In this document: one piece after another, positions 41,601-48,232 of the stretch | Layout of the letters: every line of letters begins with the position of its first letter | Position numbering within the stretch: position 1 is the first letter of the stretch | Assembly: GCA_035317605.1 (NCBI GenBank) | Contig: DATHGT010000265.1 | Coordinates: 1-53,409 of the forward strand | Direction: 5' to 3' | Length of the DNA: 53,409 nt | From: DATHGT01 sp035317605 | GTDB lineage: Bacteria; Methylomirabilota; Methylomirabilia; Rokubacteriales; CSP1-6 | Notes under the pieces: model-generated | Seen by the model: the letters and a program-made list of their open reading frames with translations, nothing else | Database searches by the model: none | What the model was told of the DNA's origin: nothing | Translations under genes and position numbers: made by a program

Positions 41601-41834
41601 CTGCGTCTCGATGTTGTCCCCGCCGCTGCCCATGGCGAGGACCTCGACCAGGAGGCCGGTGAGCGAGGTCGACTGCTCGTAGCGCACGGACGAGGTCGAC
41701 TCGTAGATGGGGACTTTCTGCCGGCTGAACCAGAGGGACAGCAAGGCCACCAGCAGCGTCGACGCGATGATGACGAGGCGGCGGCGCCGGATGATGACCC
41801 AGTAATCGCGGAGGTTCATTTCGTACTGCGCCAT
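38697..41834 (-). CDS. wzc: Wzc-type polysaccharide co-polymerase/tyrosine kinase with C-terminal TM and SPOR domains
   Basis: 1045 residues, about 300 longer than Wzc of Escherichia coli. In order it has a Wzz N-terminus (MNLRDYWVIIRRRRLVIIAS, TM1), a periplasmic coiled-coil region and a GNVR-type end before TM2 near residue 425. The kinase-like domain has SPTLQEGKTTTIVNVA (Walker A, about 512-527), TLLVGANMRRPSLHRFFG (Walker A') and DVILIDTPPVLPVTDS (Walker B, near 636). A Tyr cluster YTYAHYYTHYY follows near 700. Then come a third TM (about 770-790), an Ala/Pro/Thr linker with repeats and two SPOR-like domains (about 890-1045). The Walker A' Asp residues are missing (GAN), so kinase activity is uncertain. 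SPOR domains bind denuded peptidoglycan. Confidence 0.88.
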   Translation of the reverse strand: MAQYEMNLRDYWVIIRRRRLVIIASTLLVALLSLWFSRQKVPIYESTSSVRYEQSTSLTGLLVEVLAMGSGGDNIETQGSVIKSYPVLEEALRRMGKLPERPPGQPLRESRAYLNALDALGRKVRTTRVAGTSILEITATSLNPGEAREIADTIAESYRDYNRQIRNSRITEARKYIEKQMQEAEGRVKGAEEQVWAYREKNSIITPGAESTVLLSLFTQLRGNVETSRQQRVELEGAQARLARIDPGSFTDRVFVETANPVLQRLQTAQVDLLLEYNNLALEVTERHPRLQALGDRMREVRLEMRREIGAQIALLKNREDVLSRQMGDVLQKNREVPAVELGLQRLQRDAKTNEDLLTLLRTKHQEALIKESERVEEVSIVRPATDPAEPPSTDTFNTVFIGGLLGLMLGLVLAFVQETLDTSIGTIEDVESYLQVPVVGIVPHIDVRETVQRLVERRPALARIEPELLQSHALLITHFDPKSPVAEAYRTIRTNLQFIRMERAGKVLVFTSPTLQEGKTTTIVNVALTMAQSGQRTLLVGANMRRPSLHRFFGIEREPGLSDILVGHANWRDCIRTVADIIMGRFEMEDIMAAPGLDNLHIIESGPIPANPSELLSTPAMATFLREVREEYDVILIDTPPVLPVTDSAIVAGQADGVVLVYQAGKVGRLVLKRAKAHLETARASVLGVVLNDVQSEIAGYTYAHYYTHYYGEEPGTRPPGRFARLWGRLRGRTAAASMVRKETPAEPPVEAVVLDDFGQPRRSRLGKYTDVIGGVLVVLLLLAVIFGITARHLGWFSPEGRPRAPQGRAAETGRDAEKAPGSAPTTSSPATSSLATPPAATSPVATPPAATSPVAPKQDAPSAPVAAARESAAREAPSQGTAGKEPVAVSQGSRFAVEFGPFLTAAEAERTERQLNEAGHQTVRFRQQAGSALYVVLIERVPDSREAQTLVATLREQGFPDGLGVSGSDGLAVRVGEPMLLRAAVQLAESLRTKGHQVRVAAQPGQAQTFVIRHGNFASREEAEGKAAELARLSLPNRVVRAK

Positions 41835-41865
41835 CAGCGACGAACCTCGCGGGTGATTCCGGACT

Positions 41866-42984
41866 TCACCGGGGGATCTCGGTCACCGGTCCCGTGATGT
41901 AGAGAAACGGCGCTTCCGAGAGATCGGCGATCTTCGGCGTGGCCAGCGGCCCCGTCTTGCCCCCGGTGATCTGGACGCGGGGGCGCAGGGGGTGATTGCG
42001 GTTGACGGCCACCACCGTCCCGACCTCTCCGGTGTTGAGCCGGACCATCGTGCCGGGCGGGAAGACCGTCACGTCGCTGAGGAGCGCCTTGACGAGCACG
42101 GACGGAAACGCCTCGTGCTTGCTGCGGACGATCTCGCGAACGGCCTCGTACGGCTTGAGCCCCGGATGGAGGGAGGGCGGCGCCGTCATGGTCATGTAGG
42201 TGTCGGCGAGCCCCACGATCTTGGCTTCCATTCGGACCGCCGATCCCGGAAGCCCTTGCGGGAATCCCTGGCCCTGCTCACGCTCCTCGTACTGGAGCAC
42301 CGTCTGCGCGAGCTTCTCGAAGGGGGTGCCCCAGCGGCGCAGACGCTCGGCGGCCACGCGGGGATGCGCGTGATACTGGGTCTGCTCGTCGGCCGAGAGG
42401 GCGTCGAGCCGTCGCAGCATTCCGGGCGGAAGGTGCCAGAGACCGATCCCGCTCATGGCCGCTGCCGCTCCCACCTCGATCAGACGATCGCGCTCGTAGC
42501 CCGCGGTCATGCCGATCCTGACGGCCAGCACGGTCACCCGTGTGAGATGGAAGGCCACGTAGTCGGTGCTGTCGCGCACGGACGCGCTGCCGGCGAGCCA
42601 GAACAGGTCTCCACCCGCTTCCAACGACAGCACCACACGCTCCACGATCCGCTGGAGCGCGCTCCAGGACGGCGCCTCCGCGGTCTTCAGCAGTTCCGGC
42701 ATCCGCTCGAGGAAACCCCGGAGGTCTTCGAAGATTCGCTCCGGGGCCTCCGCGGCGGCCGCGGGCGGCGCCGGCTCGGCGGGCTTCGGCGGCACCTGAG
42801 TCTCGGTTTTTCGAGGCGCGACATAGTCCGCCAGGCGGGGCGGCGCGGCGGGAACGGATGCCGGCGGCGGGGCGGGCGGCCGGTTCGTCGGCGCCGGCGG
42901 CGGGGTGGCCGGCGGCGGGGTCGCCGGCTTCGACACCGGCGGCGCCGAGGCGCCCGCGCGCGCGAGGTCACTCATCCGGACCAT
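41866..42984 (-). CDS. Degenerate HD-GYP-like protein with Pro-rich N-terminus
   Basis: 372 residues. Residues 1-85 are rich in Pro and Ala. From about residue 95 the chain follows the HD-GYP fold, but the metal ligands are mostly gone. The usual HDIGK segment is AAAAMSGIGLWHLPPGMLRR. HPRVAAERLR keeps one His. The HHE..DGSGYP segment is QYEEREQGQGFPQGLPGSA. The C-terminal TMVRLNTGEVGTVVAVNRNHP is the usual tail of this family. It is therefore unlikely to cleave cyclic di-GMP but might bind it or act as an adaptor. It sits between the AAA ATPase (TGATG overlap) and Wzc genes. A start at MSDLARAG, 9 nt downstream, is possible. Confidence 0.75.
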   Translation of the reverse strand: MVRMSDLARAGASAPPVSKPATPPPATPPPAPTNRPPAPPPASVPAAPPRLADYVAPRKTETQVPPKPAEPAPPAAAAEAPERIFEDLRGFLERMPELLKTAEAPSWSALQRIVERVVLSLEAGGDLFWLAGSASVRDSTDYVAFHLTRVTVLAVRIGMTAGYERDRLIEVGAAAAMSGIGLWHLPPGMLRRLDALSADEQTQYHAHPRVAAERLRRWGTPFEKLAQTVLQYEEREQGQGFPQGLPGSAVRMEAKIVGLADTYMTMTAPPSLHPGLKPYEAVREIVRSKHEAFPSVLVKALLSDVTVFPPGTMVRLNTGEVGTVVAVNRNHPLRPRVQITGGKTGPLATPKIADLSEAPFLYITGPVTEIPR

Positions 42985-43790
42985 CAGGAGACGCCCACCA
43001 TGTCCCGGATCACGCTCGCCACGATCTTCTCGTCGATCTCGCGCACCTTCTTGCCGTACCCGACCAGCAGCGCGATGTCGCAGATGTTGTTGATCTCGCG
43101 TGGAGTCCCGCGCGTGAAGTCGAAGATGAGCTTGACGGCTTCCTCGGTGAAGATCTGGCCCGGCTGCCCGGCCATCCTCAGGCGATGCGTGATGTACTGG
43201 GCGCTGTGCTTGTCGTCGAGGGTGTTGAGGTGGTACCGGAGGGCGATCCGCTGATCCAGGTGCCTGAGCCGCCGGACCTTCGCGGTCAGCTCGGGCGAGC
43301 CGATCAGCAGGATGGTGACCAGGAAGCGGTCGTCGGTCTGGAAGTTCATCAGCAGCCGCAGCTCTTCGAACACCGAGTCGTCGCCCACCAGCTGGGCCTC
43401 GTCCACGATGATGACGCTGTCCCGACCGTCCCGATAGTTCCTAAAGAAGACCTCGTTGAGACGGTGCAGCAGGTTGGGCTTGGTCTTGTCGTCCGTCTCC
43501 ACCCCGAGCTGGTAGAGGATCTCGCTCAGGAATTCGGTGGAGGTCCAGCTCGGGTTGGTGAGCAGCCCGATCTCGTAGCGCTCGGCCTCCAGCCGCTGGA
43601 TCAGCGCGCGCGACAGGGTAGTCTTGCCGCACCCGTATTCGCCGGTCAGCATGGCGCAGCCCTTGCGGTGACTCACCGCGTACGTCATGCGCACCAGCGC
43701 CTCTTCGTGCTCGGGCGAGAGGTAGAGGAACTTCGGGTTCGGCGTGTTGTCGAACGGTGGCTCGGTCAGGCCCCAGTATTCTTCGTACAT
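42984..43790 (-). CDS. AAA ATPase of the ExeA/GspA and EPS-locus type
   Basis: 268 residues. It starts MYEEYWGLTEPPFDNTPNPK, the signature of ExeA/GspA-like and XrtA-associated secretion ATPases. It has Walker A GEYGCGKTTLSRALIQ (about residues 50-57), Walker B SVIIVDEAQLVGDD, sensor-type LLIGSPELTAKVRRL and the C-terminal EEAVKLIFDFTRGTPREINN. Unlike ExeA it ends after the ATPase domain and lacks the C-terminal peptidoglycan-binding domain. In ExeA/GspA systems the protein helps a secretin ring pass the peptidoglycan. Here the adjacent Wza and SPOR-bearing Wzc suggest an analogous envelope-assembly job. It lies 2 nt after the wza stop. Confidence 0.86.
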   Translation of the reverse strand: MYEEYWGLTEPPFDNTPNPKFLYLSPEHEEALVRMTYAVSHRKGCAMLTGEYGCGKTTLSRALIQRLEAERYEIGLLTNPSWTSTEFLSEILYQLGVETDDKTKPNLLHRLNEVFFRNYRDGRDSVIIVDEAQLVGDDSVFEELRLLMNFQTDDRFLVTILLIGSPELTAKVRRLRHLDQRIALRYHLNTLDDKHSAQYITHRLRMAGQPGQIFTEEAVKLIFDFTRGTPREINNICDIALLVGYGKKVREIDEKIVASVIRDMVGVS

Positions 43791-43792
43791 GG

Positions 43793-45439
43793 CTATTGCG
43801 TCGTCTTGATGCTTCCGCCGAAGAGCAGGTAGAGGCCCGTGTAGGACGTGACCACGCTCGCGATGGCCTGGAGGATGCTCAGGTAGTCCTGATACCAGCG
43901 AACCGACACCTCGGGAATCGAGACGGTGGCCCCGGGCTCGAGGGGCGGCGCCTCGCTGACCAGAAAGGTCCGGCCGTCGCGGAAGGTCACGCTGGCGTGC
44001 TGGAATCGCGCCCGCACGGTCGGGCCCCCGGCGGCGGCCAGGTATTCGCGGAGGGTGGCGCCCGAGCGGAAATCCTGAGGTCCCGGTTGCTTGACTTCCC
44101 CGAGGACGTACACCTTGTCCTCGACGGGCGGCACGATGAACACGTCCCCGTTCTCGAGCAAGATGTTCTGGAACTCCTCCTTCTCGACGAGGAGCCGTTG
44201 CAGATCGATGGGAATCTGCCGGCGCGGTCCGCCGGCTCCGGCCCGCTCCACGAGGGCCATGCGCAGATCGGCCAGCGGCGACGGACCGCCGGCCTTCACC
44301 AGCAGATCACGGATGCGATCGCCGCGGGCCAGCTCGAACCGCTGAATCACGGTCGGCTTGCCCGTCACCGAGGTCTTGGCGCTGTCCGCCGTCCCGTTGA
44401 ACGCGCCGCGCACCTCGACGATGTCCTGGAGCACGACGCCCGGCGGCACGTAGAGCACGTCGCCGGCCGTGAGCGGCACGTCGCCTTGGCCCTTGAGGGC
44501 GGCCGAGAGATCCACGTCGGTGCTGACGTGACGTCCGTCGGCGCCGACGTGGGTCAGCCTCGCCTTCGAGGCCGCCGCGCCCTGGCTGAGCCCCCCCATG
44601 AGGTCCAGCACGTCCCGCAGGCCCCCGCCCAGACTCAACTCATAGGTGCCCGGCCGGCGTACCGCCCCCGACAGCGTGACGTAGCCCGCGCGCGGGGGCA
44701 CGTGGATCCTCAGGCCCTCTTCGACGAGGGGATTCTGCGAGAGGTCTCCGTTCAGCTCGAACCGCAGGAGGTCGATGGTCTTCGGCGTCCCCGTCGCCGG
44801 AAACAGCTCGACGAAGCGGACGCTCCCGCGTGGCGTCACTCCGCCCGACAGGAGGACGACTTCGTGGACCCGCCGGATCGCCGACGCTTGTGTCGCCCCC
44901 GGGCGCTCGACTTCACCGGTAATCACCACGTTCAAGCAGCGCGGAAGTTGCAAGCTCAGCACCACCTCGGTGTATCGGAAAACCTGGCGCAGCTGCTGAT
45001 TGATCTTCTGCTGAGCCTCGAGGAGTGTCAGGCCATTGACGTTGGCCTGGCCGGCCGAGGGCAGCGTGACATTTCCCTCCGGATCGACCAGGACCTGGAT
45101 CTTGTTCACCTCCAGCCGATTGGTGATCTGGACGTCGATCTGGTCGCCCGGACCGAGGCGATAGTCCTGGGGGAGCGCGACCCGACCCACGCTGCCGAGT
45201 CCGAAATTGACCCCGGAACAGGCATCCGGTCGAGCGCCACCGAGCCTGAGCAGGAGCGAGTCGGCCGCGGCCGATGGCGGCGCGGACGGCAAGGGTGGCG
45301 CCACCGCCGGCCCTGGAGTCGGCGCTACGTTTCCTGCCGGCGCGGGTTGGGCGACCATCGACGATGGGGACAGAATGGCGAGCGCTACAACCAACGCAGT
45401 GGTGCGCCGAAAAGTCGTGCGAATGATCTTCACGCTCAA
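43793..45439 (-). CDS. wza: Wza-like polysaccharide export protein (Poly_export + SLBB domains)
   Basis: 548 residues. An N-terminal signal peptide (IRTTFRRTTALVVALAILS) is followed by a Pro/Ala linker without an obvious lipobox Cys. The Poly_export domain starts YRLGPGDQIDVQITNRLEV, then VTLPSAGQANVNGLTLLEAQ. At least three SLBB-type segments follow (VVITGEVERPGATQ, VTLSGAVRRPGTYEL, VYVLGEVKQPGPQDF), and a hydrophobic helix closes the chain near 525-545. It should form the periplasm-to-outer-membrane export channel. The start is TTG at 45439, supported by an AGAGGA ribosome site; GTG at 45433 is the alternative. The ribosome site lies in a hairpin loop (45440-45459). First gene of the locus. 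Confidence 0.88.
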   Translation of the reverse strand: MSVKIIRTTFRRTTALVVALAILSPSSMVAQPAPAGNVAPTPGPAVAPPLPSAPPSAAADSLLLRLGGARPDACSGVNFGLGSVGRVALPQDYRLGPGDQIDVQITNRLEVNKIQVLVDPEGNVTLPSAGQANVNGLTLLEAQQKINQQLRQVFRYTEVVLSLQLPRCLNVVITGEVERPGATQASAIRRVHEVVLLSGGVTPRGSVRFVELFPATGTPKTIDLLRFELNGDLSQNPLVEEGLRIHVPPRAGYVTLSGAVRRPGTYELSLGGGLRDVLDLMGGLSQGAAASKARLTHVGADGRHVSTDVDLSAALKGQGDVPLTAGDVLYVPPGVVLQDIVEVRGAFNGTADSAKTSVTGKPTVIQRFELARGDRIRDLLVKAGGPSPLADLRMALVERAGAGGPRRQIPIDLQRLLVEKEEFQNILLENGDVFIVPPVEDKVYVLGEVKQPGPQDFRSGATLREYLAAAGGPTVRARFQHASVTFRDGRTFLVSEAPPLEPGATVSIPEVSVRWYQDYLSILQAIASVVTSYTGLYLLFGGSIKTTQ

Positions 45440-45459
45440 GGCAGTTTCCTCTTACTGCC
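45440..45459 (-). promoter_or_regulatory. Hairpin presenting the wza ribosome-binding site in its loop
   Basis: On the minus strand GGCAGT and ACTGCC form a perfect 6-bp stem directly before the TTG start of wza, with the loop AAGAGGAA containing the AGAGGA Shine-Dalgarno. Stem formation would keep the site exposed, or a protein or RNA could mask it. Function is inferred from layout only. Confidence 0.35.
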
Positions 45460-45501
45460 AATTCGGCGTCAAGAAAAAAGCGCGGAATTGCAATGACTTC
45501 C

Positions 45502-45530
45502 TTGACAGTGAGGCCCTACGGCACTAGGCT
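45502..45530 (+). promoter_or_regulatory. Sigma70-type promoter of the HtrA-like protease gene
   Basis: A perfect TTGACA (45502-45507) and TAGGCT (45525-45530) are separated by 17 nt. The expected transcript start is near 45537, just after the GTG at 45536 and 11 nt before the ATG at 45548, which favours the ATG as start. It faces away from wza; no clear wza promoter was found in the shared 108-nt region. Confidence 0.65.
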
Positions 45531-45547
45531 CGGCGGTGGTAAATCAG

Positions 45548-46732
45548 ATGATTCCGACGACCGCCCGCGCGACGTTGCTGGTCAGTCTGATTTTCGTCTG
45601 TATCGGCGGGGGCTTCTGGACCCACGCGCTCTGGTGGGACCGCAGACCGGCAGCGGTCGCTCCGCCGTCCCCCCTCAACACGGCCGACGCGCTGCAGGCC
45701 GCCTTCGTCAGCGTCGCCGAGCGCGTGAGGCCCGCGGTCGTCCATATCGGGACCGTCCAGGTCGCGAGGGGCCAGCGTCCCGAGATCGGGGGCGCCCCGA
45801 CGGACCCGTTCTTCAAGGACTTCTTCGATCAGTTCTTCGGACGGACCCCCGGCGCTCCGCGCGGGGAATTCCGTCAGCCCGGCCTCGGGTCCGGCGTGAT
45901 CATCGACAAGCGCGGGTACGTCCTCACGAACTTTCACGTGATCCGGGGGGCGGACGCGGTCACGGTGCGGCTGTCGTCGAAGCAGGAGTACCGCGGACGG
46001 ACGACGGGGGTGGACCCCAAGACCGACCTCGCGGTCGTCCGCTTCGAGACCACCGAAGAGCTGAAAGTCGCGGCGCTGGGAAACTCCGACGCGCTGCGCG
46101 TCGGCGAATGGGCCATCGCGATCGGCAACCCCTTCGGCCTCGACCAGACGGTGACGGTCGGCGTGGTCAGCGCGACCGGGCGCGCCGACGTCGGCATCTC
46201 GAGCTACGAAAACTTCATCCAGACCGACGCCTCGATCAACCCCGGCAACTCCGGCGGCCCGCTCGTGAACCTGCGCGGCGAGGTGATCGGCATCAACACC
46301 GCGATCGTCGCCACCGGCCAGGGCATCGGGTTCGCCATCCCCGCCAACATGGCCCGGCGCATCACGTCTCAGTTGATCGAGCGCGGTAAGGTCACGCGTG
46401 GATGGCTCGGGGTGGCGATGCAGCCGATCACGTCCGAGCTGGCTCAGGCGCTGGGGTTGCCGAGCACGAAGGGCGCGGTGGTGGCGCGGGTGTCACCGGG
46501 CAGTCCGGCCGCCGCCGCCGACCTCAAGCAGAACGACGTCATCGTCTCCTTCGACGGCACGGTCGTCGACGACTATCACCACGTCCAGCGATTGGCCGCG
46601 GACGCCGACGTCGGCAAGACCGTGAAACTCGAGATCGTCCGCGACCGGGCCAAGCGCACCGTCAACCTCAAGATCGCCGAGGCCCCCGACTCCGCCTCGT
46701 CGTCCCAGCCCGAAAAAACCCCCGACCGCTAG
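45548..46732 (+). CDS. HtrA/DegS-like membrane-anchored serine protease with one PDZ domain
   Basis: 394 residues. An N-terminal anchor (LLVSLIFVCIGGGFW) places the protease in the periplasm. The trypsin-like domain has the catalytic triad in YVLTNFHVIRGAD (His), KTDLAVVRFET (Asp) and INPGNSGGPLVNLRG (Ser). IGNPFGLDQTVTVGVVSA is typical of DegP/DegQ/DegS. A single C-terminal PDZ domain runs from RGWLGVAMQPIT to VNLKIAEAP. The layout fits envelope quality control or regulated proteolysis. The ATG is preferred because the promoter would place the transcript start after the upstream GTG at 45536; a GGTGG at 8 nt may serve as the ribosome site. It converges on the kinase-BON gene with a 3-nt gap. 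Confidence 0.9.
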   Translation: MIPTTARATLLVSLIFVCIGGGFWTHALWWDRRPAAVAPPSPLNTADALQAAFVSVAERVRPAVVHIGTVQVARGQRPEIGGAPTDPFFKDFFDQFFGRTPGAPRGEFRQPGLGSGVIIDKRGYVLTNFHVIRGADAVTVRLSSKQEYRGRTTGVDPKTDLAVVRFETTEELKVAALGNSDALRVGEWAIAIGNPFGLDQTVTVGVVSATGRADVGISSYENFIQTDASINPGNSGGPLVNLRGEVIGINTAIVATGQGIGFAIPANMARRITSQLIERGKVTRGWLGVAMQPITSELAQALGLPSTKGAVVARVSPGSPAAAADLKQNDVIVSFDGTVVDDYHHVQRLAADADVGKTVKLEIVRDRAKRTVNLKIAEAPDSASSSQPEKTPDR

Positions 46733-46735
46733 TCC

Positions 46736-47563
46736 TTACGCCACGAACGGCGGGATGGGGGGAATCTCCAGCTGCCGCGTGCGGACTTCCTTGACGCCGG
46801 GGACGTCGCGGGCGACTTCGAGAGCGCGCTCGAGCGCGGCCGTCGCTTCGAGCGTCACCACCCCGTCCTGGGCTTCGACGGTGATCCGGTACCGCCGCGT
46901 TTCCGGATGGGTGGCGAGCGCGACCTGGACGCGAGAGGCCAGCACGCGGGAGGCGACGATTCGTCGCGCGGCATCCGTGGTCGCCATCTCGGGCCGGCGC
47001 ACGAGGTGCTCGAGCATCGCGATGGCGGCCTCGTACCGGAGCTTCTCGGAGTTGATCACGAGGTCGTAGAGCGCGGGATCGGCGAGATCGACCTCGTAGA
47101 GATACCGCATGCGGCCGGCTTTCTCGGAGTCGTCCCGCCGCAGCAGATCGGCGGCCGCGCGCTGATGGGGCGCTTCGCCCCCGACCTCGGCGGTGCGCTT
47201 GATCCACTGACGCACGCGATGCTCGAACGGCGCGATCACGCGGATGCGGAGCACGTGGGGAATGCCGCGCAGCAGCCACTGGCCGCCCCGTCCCATGAGC
47301 ACCGCGTTGTCGCTCTCGGCGAACTCGAGCAGCGTGGTCTGTAAGATAGTGATGTAGTGGCGCGTCTCGGCGTCGAAGCGCTCGAAGAGCGTCGGCTTCG
47401 ACTCGTCGAGGTGCGAGAGCTTGTCCTCGGCGAGTCCATAGCGCCGCACCGCGTCCTGGATCAGCTCCTGGTCGACGTAGTGGTAGCCGAGCTTCTGCGC
47501 CACCCCCATGCCGATCTCCGAACCGCCCGCGCCCATCTGATGCGAGATCGCGATGATAGCCAT
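46736..47563 (-). CDS. Cytidylate-kinase-like protein fused to a BON domain
   Basis: 275 residues. Residues 1-195 match the cytidylate kinase-like family: MAIIAISHQMGAGGSEIG, in which the P-loop differs from the usual GxxGxGKS/T because the Lys is replaced, then YHYVDQELIQDAVRRYGL, VLMGRGGQWLLRGIPHVLRI and YLYEVDLADPALYDLVIN. Residues about 205-270 form a BON domain (SRVQVALATHPETRRYRITV, GVVTLEATAALERALEVARD, PGVKEVRTRQLEI), usually a periplasmic or lipid-associated module. Here there is no signal peptide, so a cytoplasmic location is expected. Function is unknown; a signalling or regulatory role is possible. It is probably co-transcribed with the small gene 2 nt upstream. Confidence 0.82.
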   Translation of the reverse strand: MAIIAISHQMGAGGSEIGMGVAQKLGYHYVDQELIQDAVRRYGLAEDKLSHLDESKPTLFERFDAETRHYITILQTTLLEFAESDNAVLMGRGGQWLLRGIPHVLRIRVIAPFEHRVRQWIKRTAEVGGEAPHQRAAADLLRRDDSEKAGRMRYLYEVDLADPALYDLVINSEKLRYEAAIAMLEHLVRRPEMATTDAARRIVASRVLASRVQVALATHPETRRYRITVEAQDGVVTLEATAALERALEVARDVPGVKEVRTRQLEIPPIPPFVA

Positions 47564-47565
47564 GG

Positions 47566-47763
47566 TCACCCCCGCCGGTATTTGTCCTTGAGGGCGGCGG
47601 GCGCGATGGCGATCCGCTTGCCGGCGACGTCCTCCAGGATGTAGACCTCGTCCGTCAATGATCCACTGGCGAAGACTTCGAAGACATCGAGCGCGCTCTC
47701 CAGCGTTGCGTCGCTGGACGCTTCCATCACCCGCTCGACCTCGGTGCGCTTCAGTCTCGGCAT
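47566..47763 (-). CDS. Small hypothetical protein (65 aa)
   Basis: A 65-residue acidic to neutral protein beginning MPRLKRTEVERVMEASSDAT, with an amphipathic helix in the first half and ending in a basic KDKYRRG tail. No family is recognised. Its promoter appears to lie immediately upstream (47785-47813), and it is followed after 2 nt by the kinase-BON gene, so the two likely form an operon. An AAAGGG ribosome site precedes the ATG. Confidence 0.65.
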   Translation of the reverse strand: MPRLKRTEVERVMEASSDATLESALDVFEVFASGSLTDEVYILEDVAGKRIAIAPAALKDKYRRG

Positions 47764-47784
47764 CGTGCCCTTTGAGTGGCGGAC

Positions 47785-47813
47785 AGCCTACTCGAAGCCC
47801 CCCTCCACGGCAA
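47785..47813 (-). promoter_or_regulatory. Sigma70-type promoter of the small gene/kinase-BON operon
   Basis: On the minus strand TTGCCG (47808-47813) and TAGGCT (47785-47790) are separated by 17 nt. The -10 hexamer is identical to the one before the HtrA-like gene. The predicted leader is about 15 nt. Confidence 0.5.
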
Positions 47814-47820
47814 GGCCAGA

Positions 47821-48171
47821 TTAGCCGGCCCGGGCCAGTGGTTTCGAGGCGGTGGCGGTCGCCGGGACCGGCAGCCGGGGCGTGAACGACGAGGGCGCCC
47901 ACGGACCGGTCGGAACGACGGCGACGTCGCCCGCCCGCGCCGCCACCGGGGCCACCCGGGCGAGGAAGTCACCGACGCGGGGGACCAGGAAGGCCAGCGA
48001 GGCCACCGGTCCGCCGGGCTCGTCCCCTCGATAGCGCCACTCCGAGACCTCCGCCCGTTCGACCAGACGTTCGGCGATCGCGCGCAGAGTCGCTCGGGCC
48101 GCGCCCGGACCGAGGCTGACGAGCCTGATCGTCAGCTCCTGGGCGGGCTCGGCCAAGATTTCCCGGGCCAT
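47821..48171 (-). CDS. Hypothetical protein (116 aa)
   Basis: 116 residues starting MAREILAEPAQELTIRLVSL. An ideal AGGAGG ribosome site lies 5 nt before this ATG, so the start is firm and longer open frames are shadows. The first 60 residues look like an alpha/beta fold (TIRLVSLGPGAARATLRAI, ERAEVSEWRYRGDEPG); the C-terminus is rich in Pro and Ala. No family recognised. It has a promoter (48233-48261) and a hairpin in its leader (48183-48208), which suggests regulated expression. Its stop is 8 nt beyond the -35 box of the downstream operon promoter. Confidence 0.6.
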   Translation of the reverse strand: MAREILAEPAQELTIRLVSLGPGAARATLRAIAERLVERAEVSEWRYRGDEPGGPVASLAFLVPRVGDFLARVAPVAARAGDVAVVPTGPWAPSSFTPRLPVPATATASKPLARAG

Positions 48172-48182
48172 ACCGGCCTCCT

Positions 48183-48208
48183 GGATCGGCGAAGGAAGGA
48201 GCCGATCC
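48183..48208 (-). promoter_or_regulatory. Perfect inverted repeat adjoining the ribosome site of the 116-aa gene
   Basis: GGATCGGC (48183-48190) and GCCGATCC (48201-48208) form an 8-bp perfect inverted repeat with a 10-nt spacer. On the minus strand it ends exactly where the AGGAGG ribosome site (48177-48182) begins and lies within the predicted leader. It could be a protein operator or an RNA hairpin affecting translation. Confidence 0.4.
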
Positions 48209-48232
48209 GCATTCGCGGTGGGTTCGACGCCG

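Noticed and set aside
45440..45547. Minus-strand sigma70 or sigma54 promoter for wza
   Set aside because: A TTGACG is present but no -10 box at 16-18 nt, and GG/GC spacing does not fit sigma54. The wza promoter remains unidentified.
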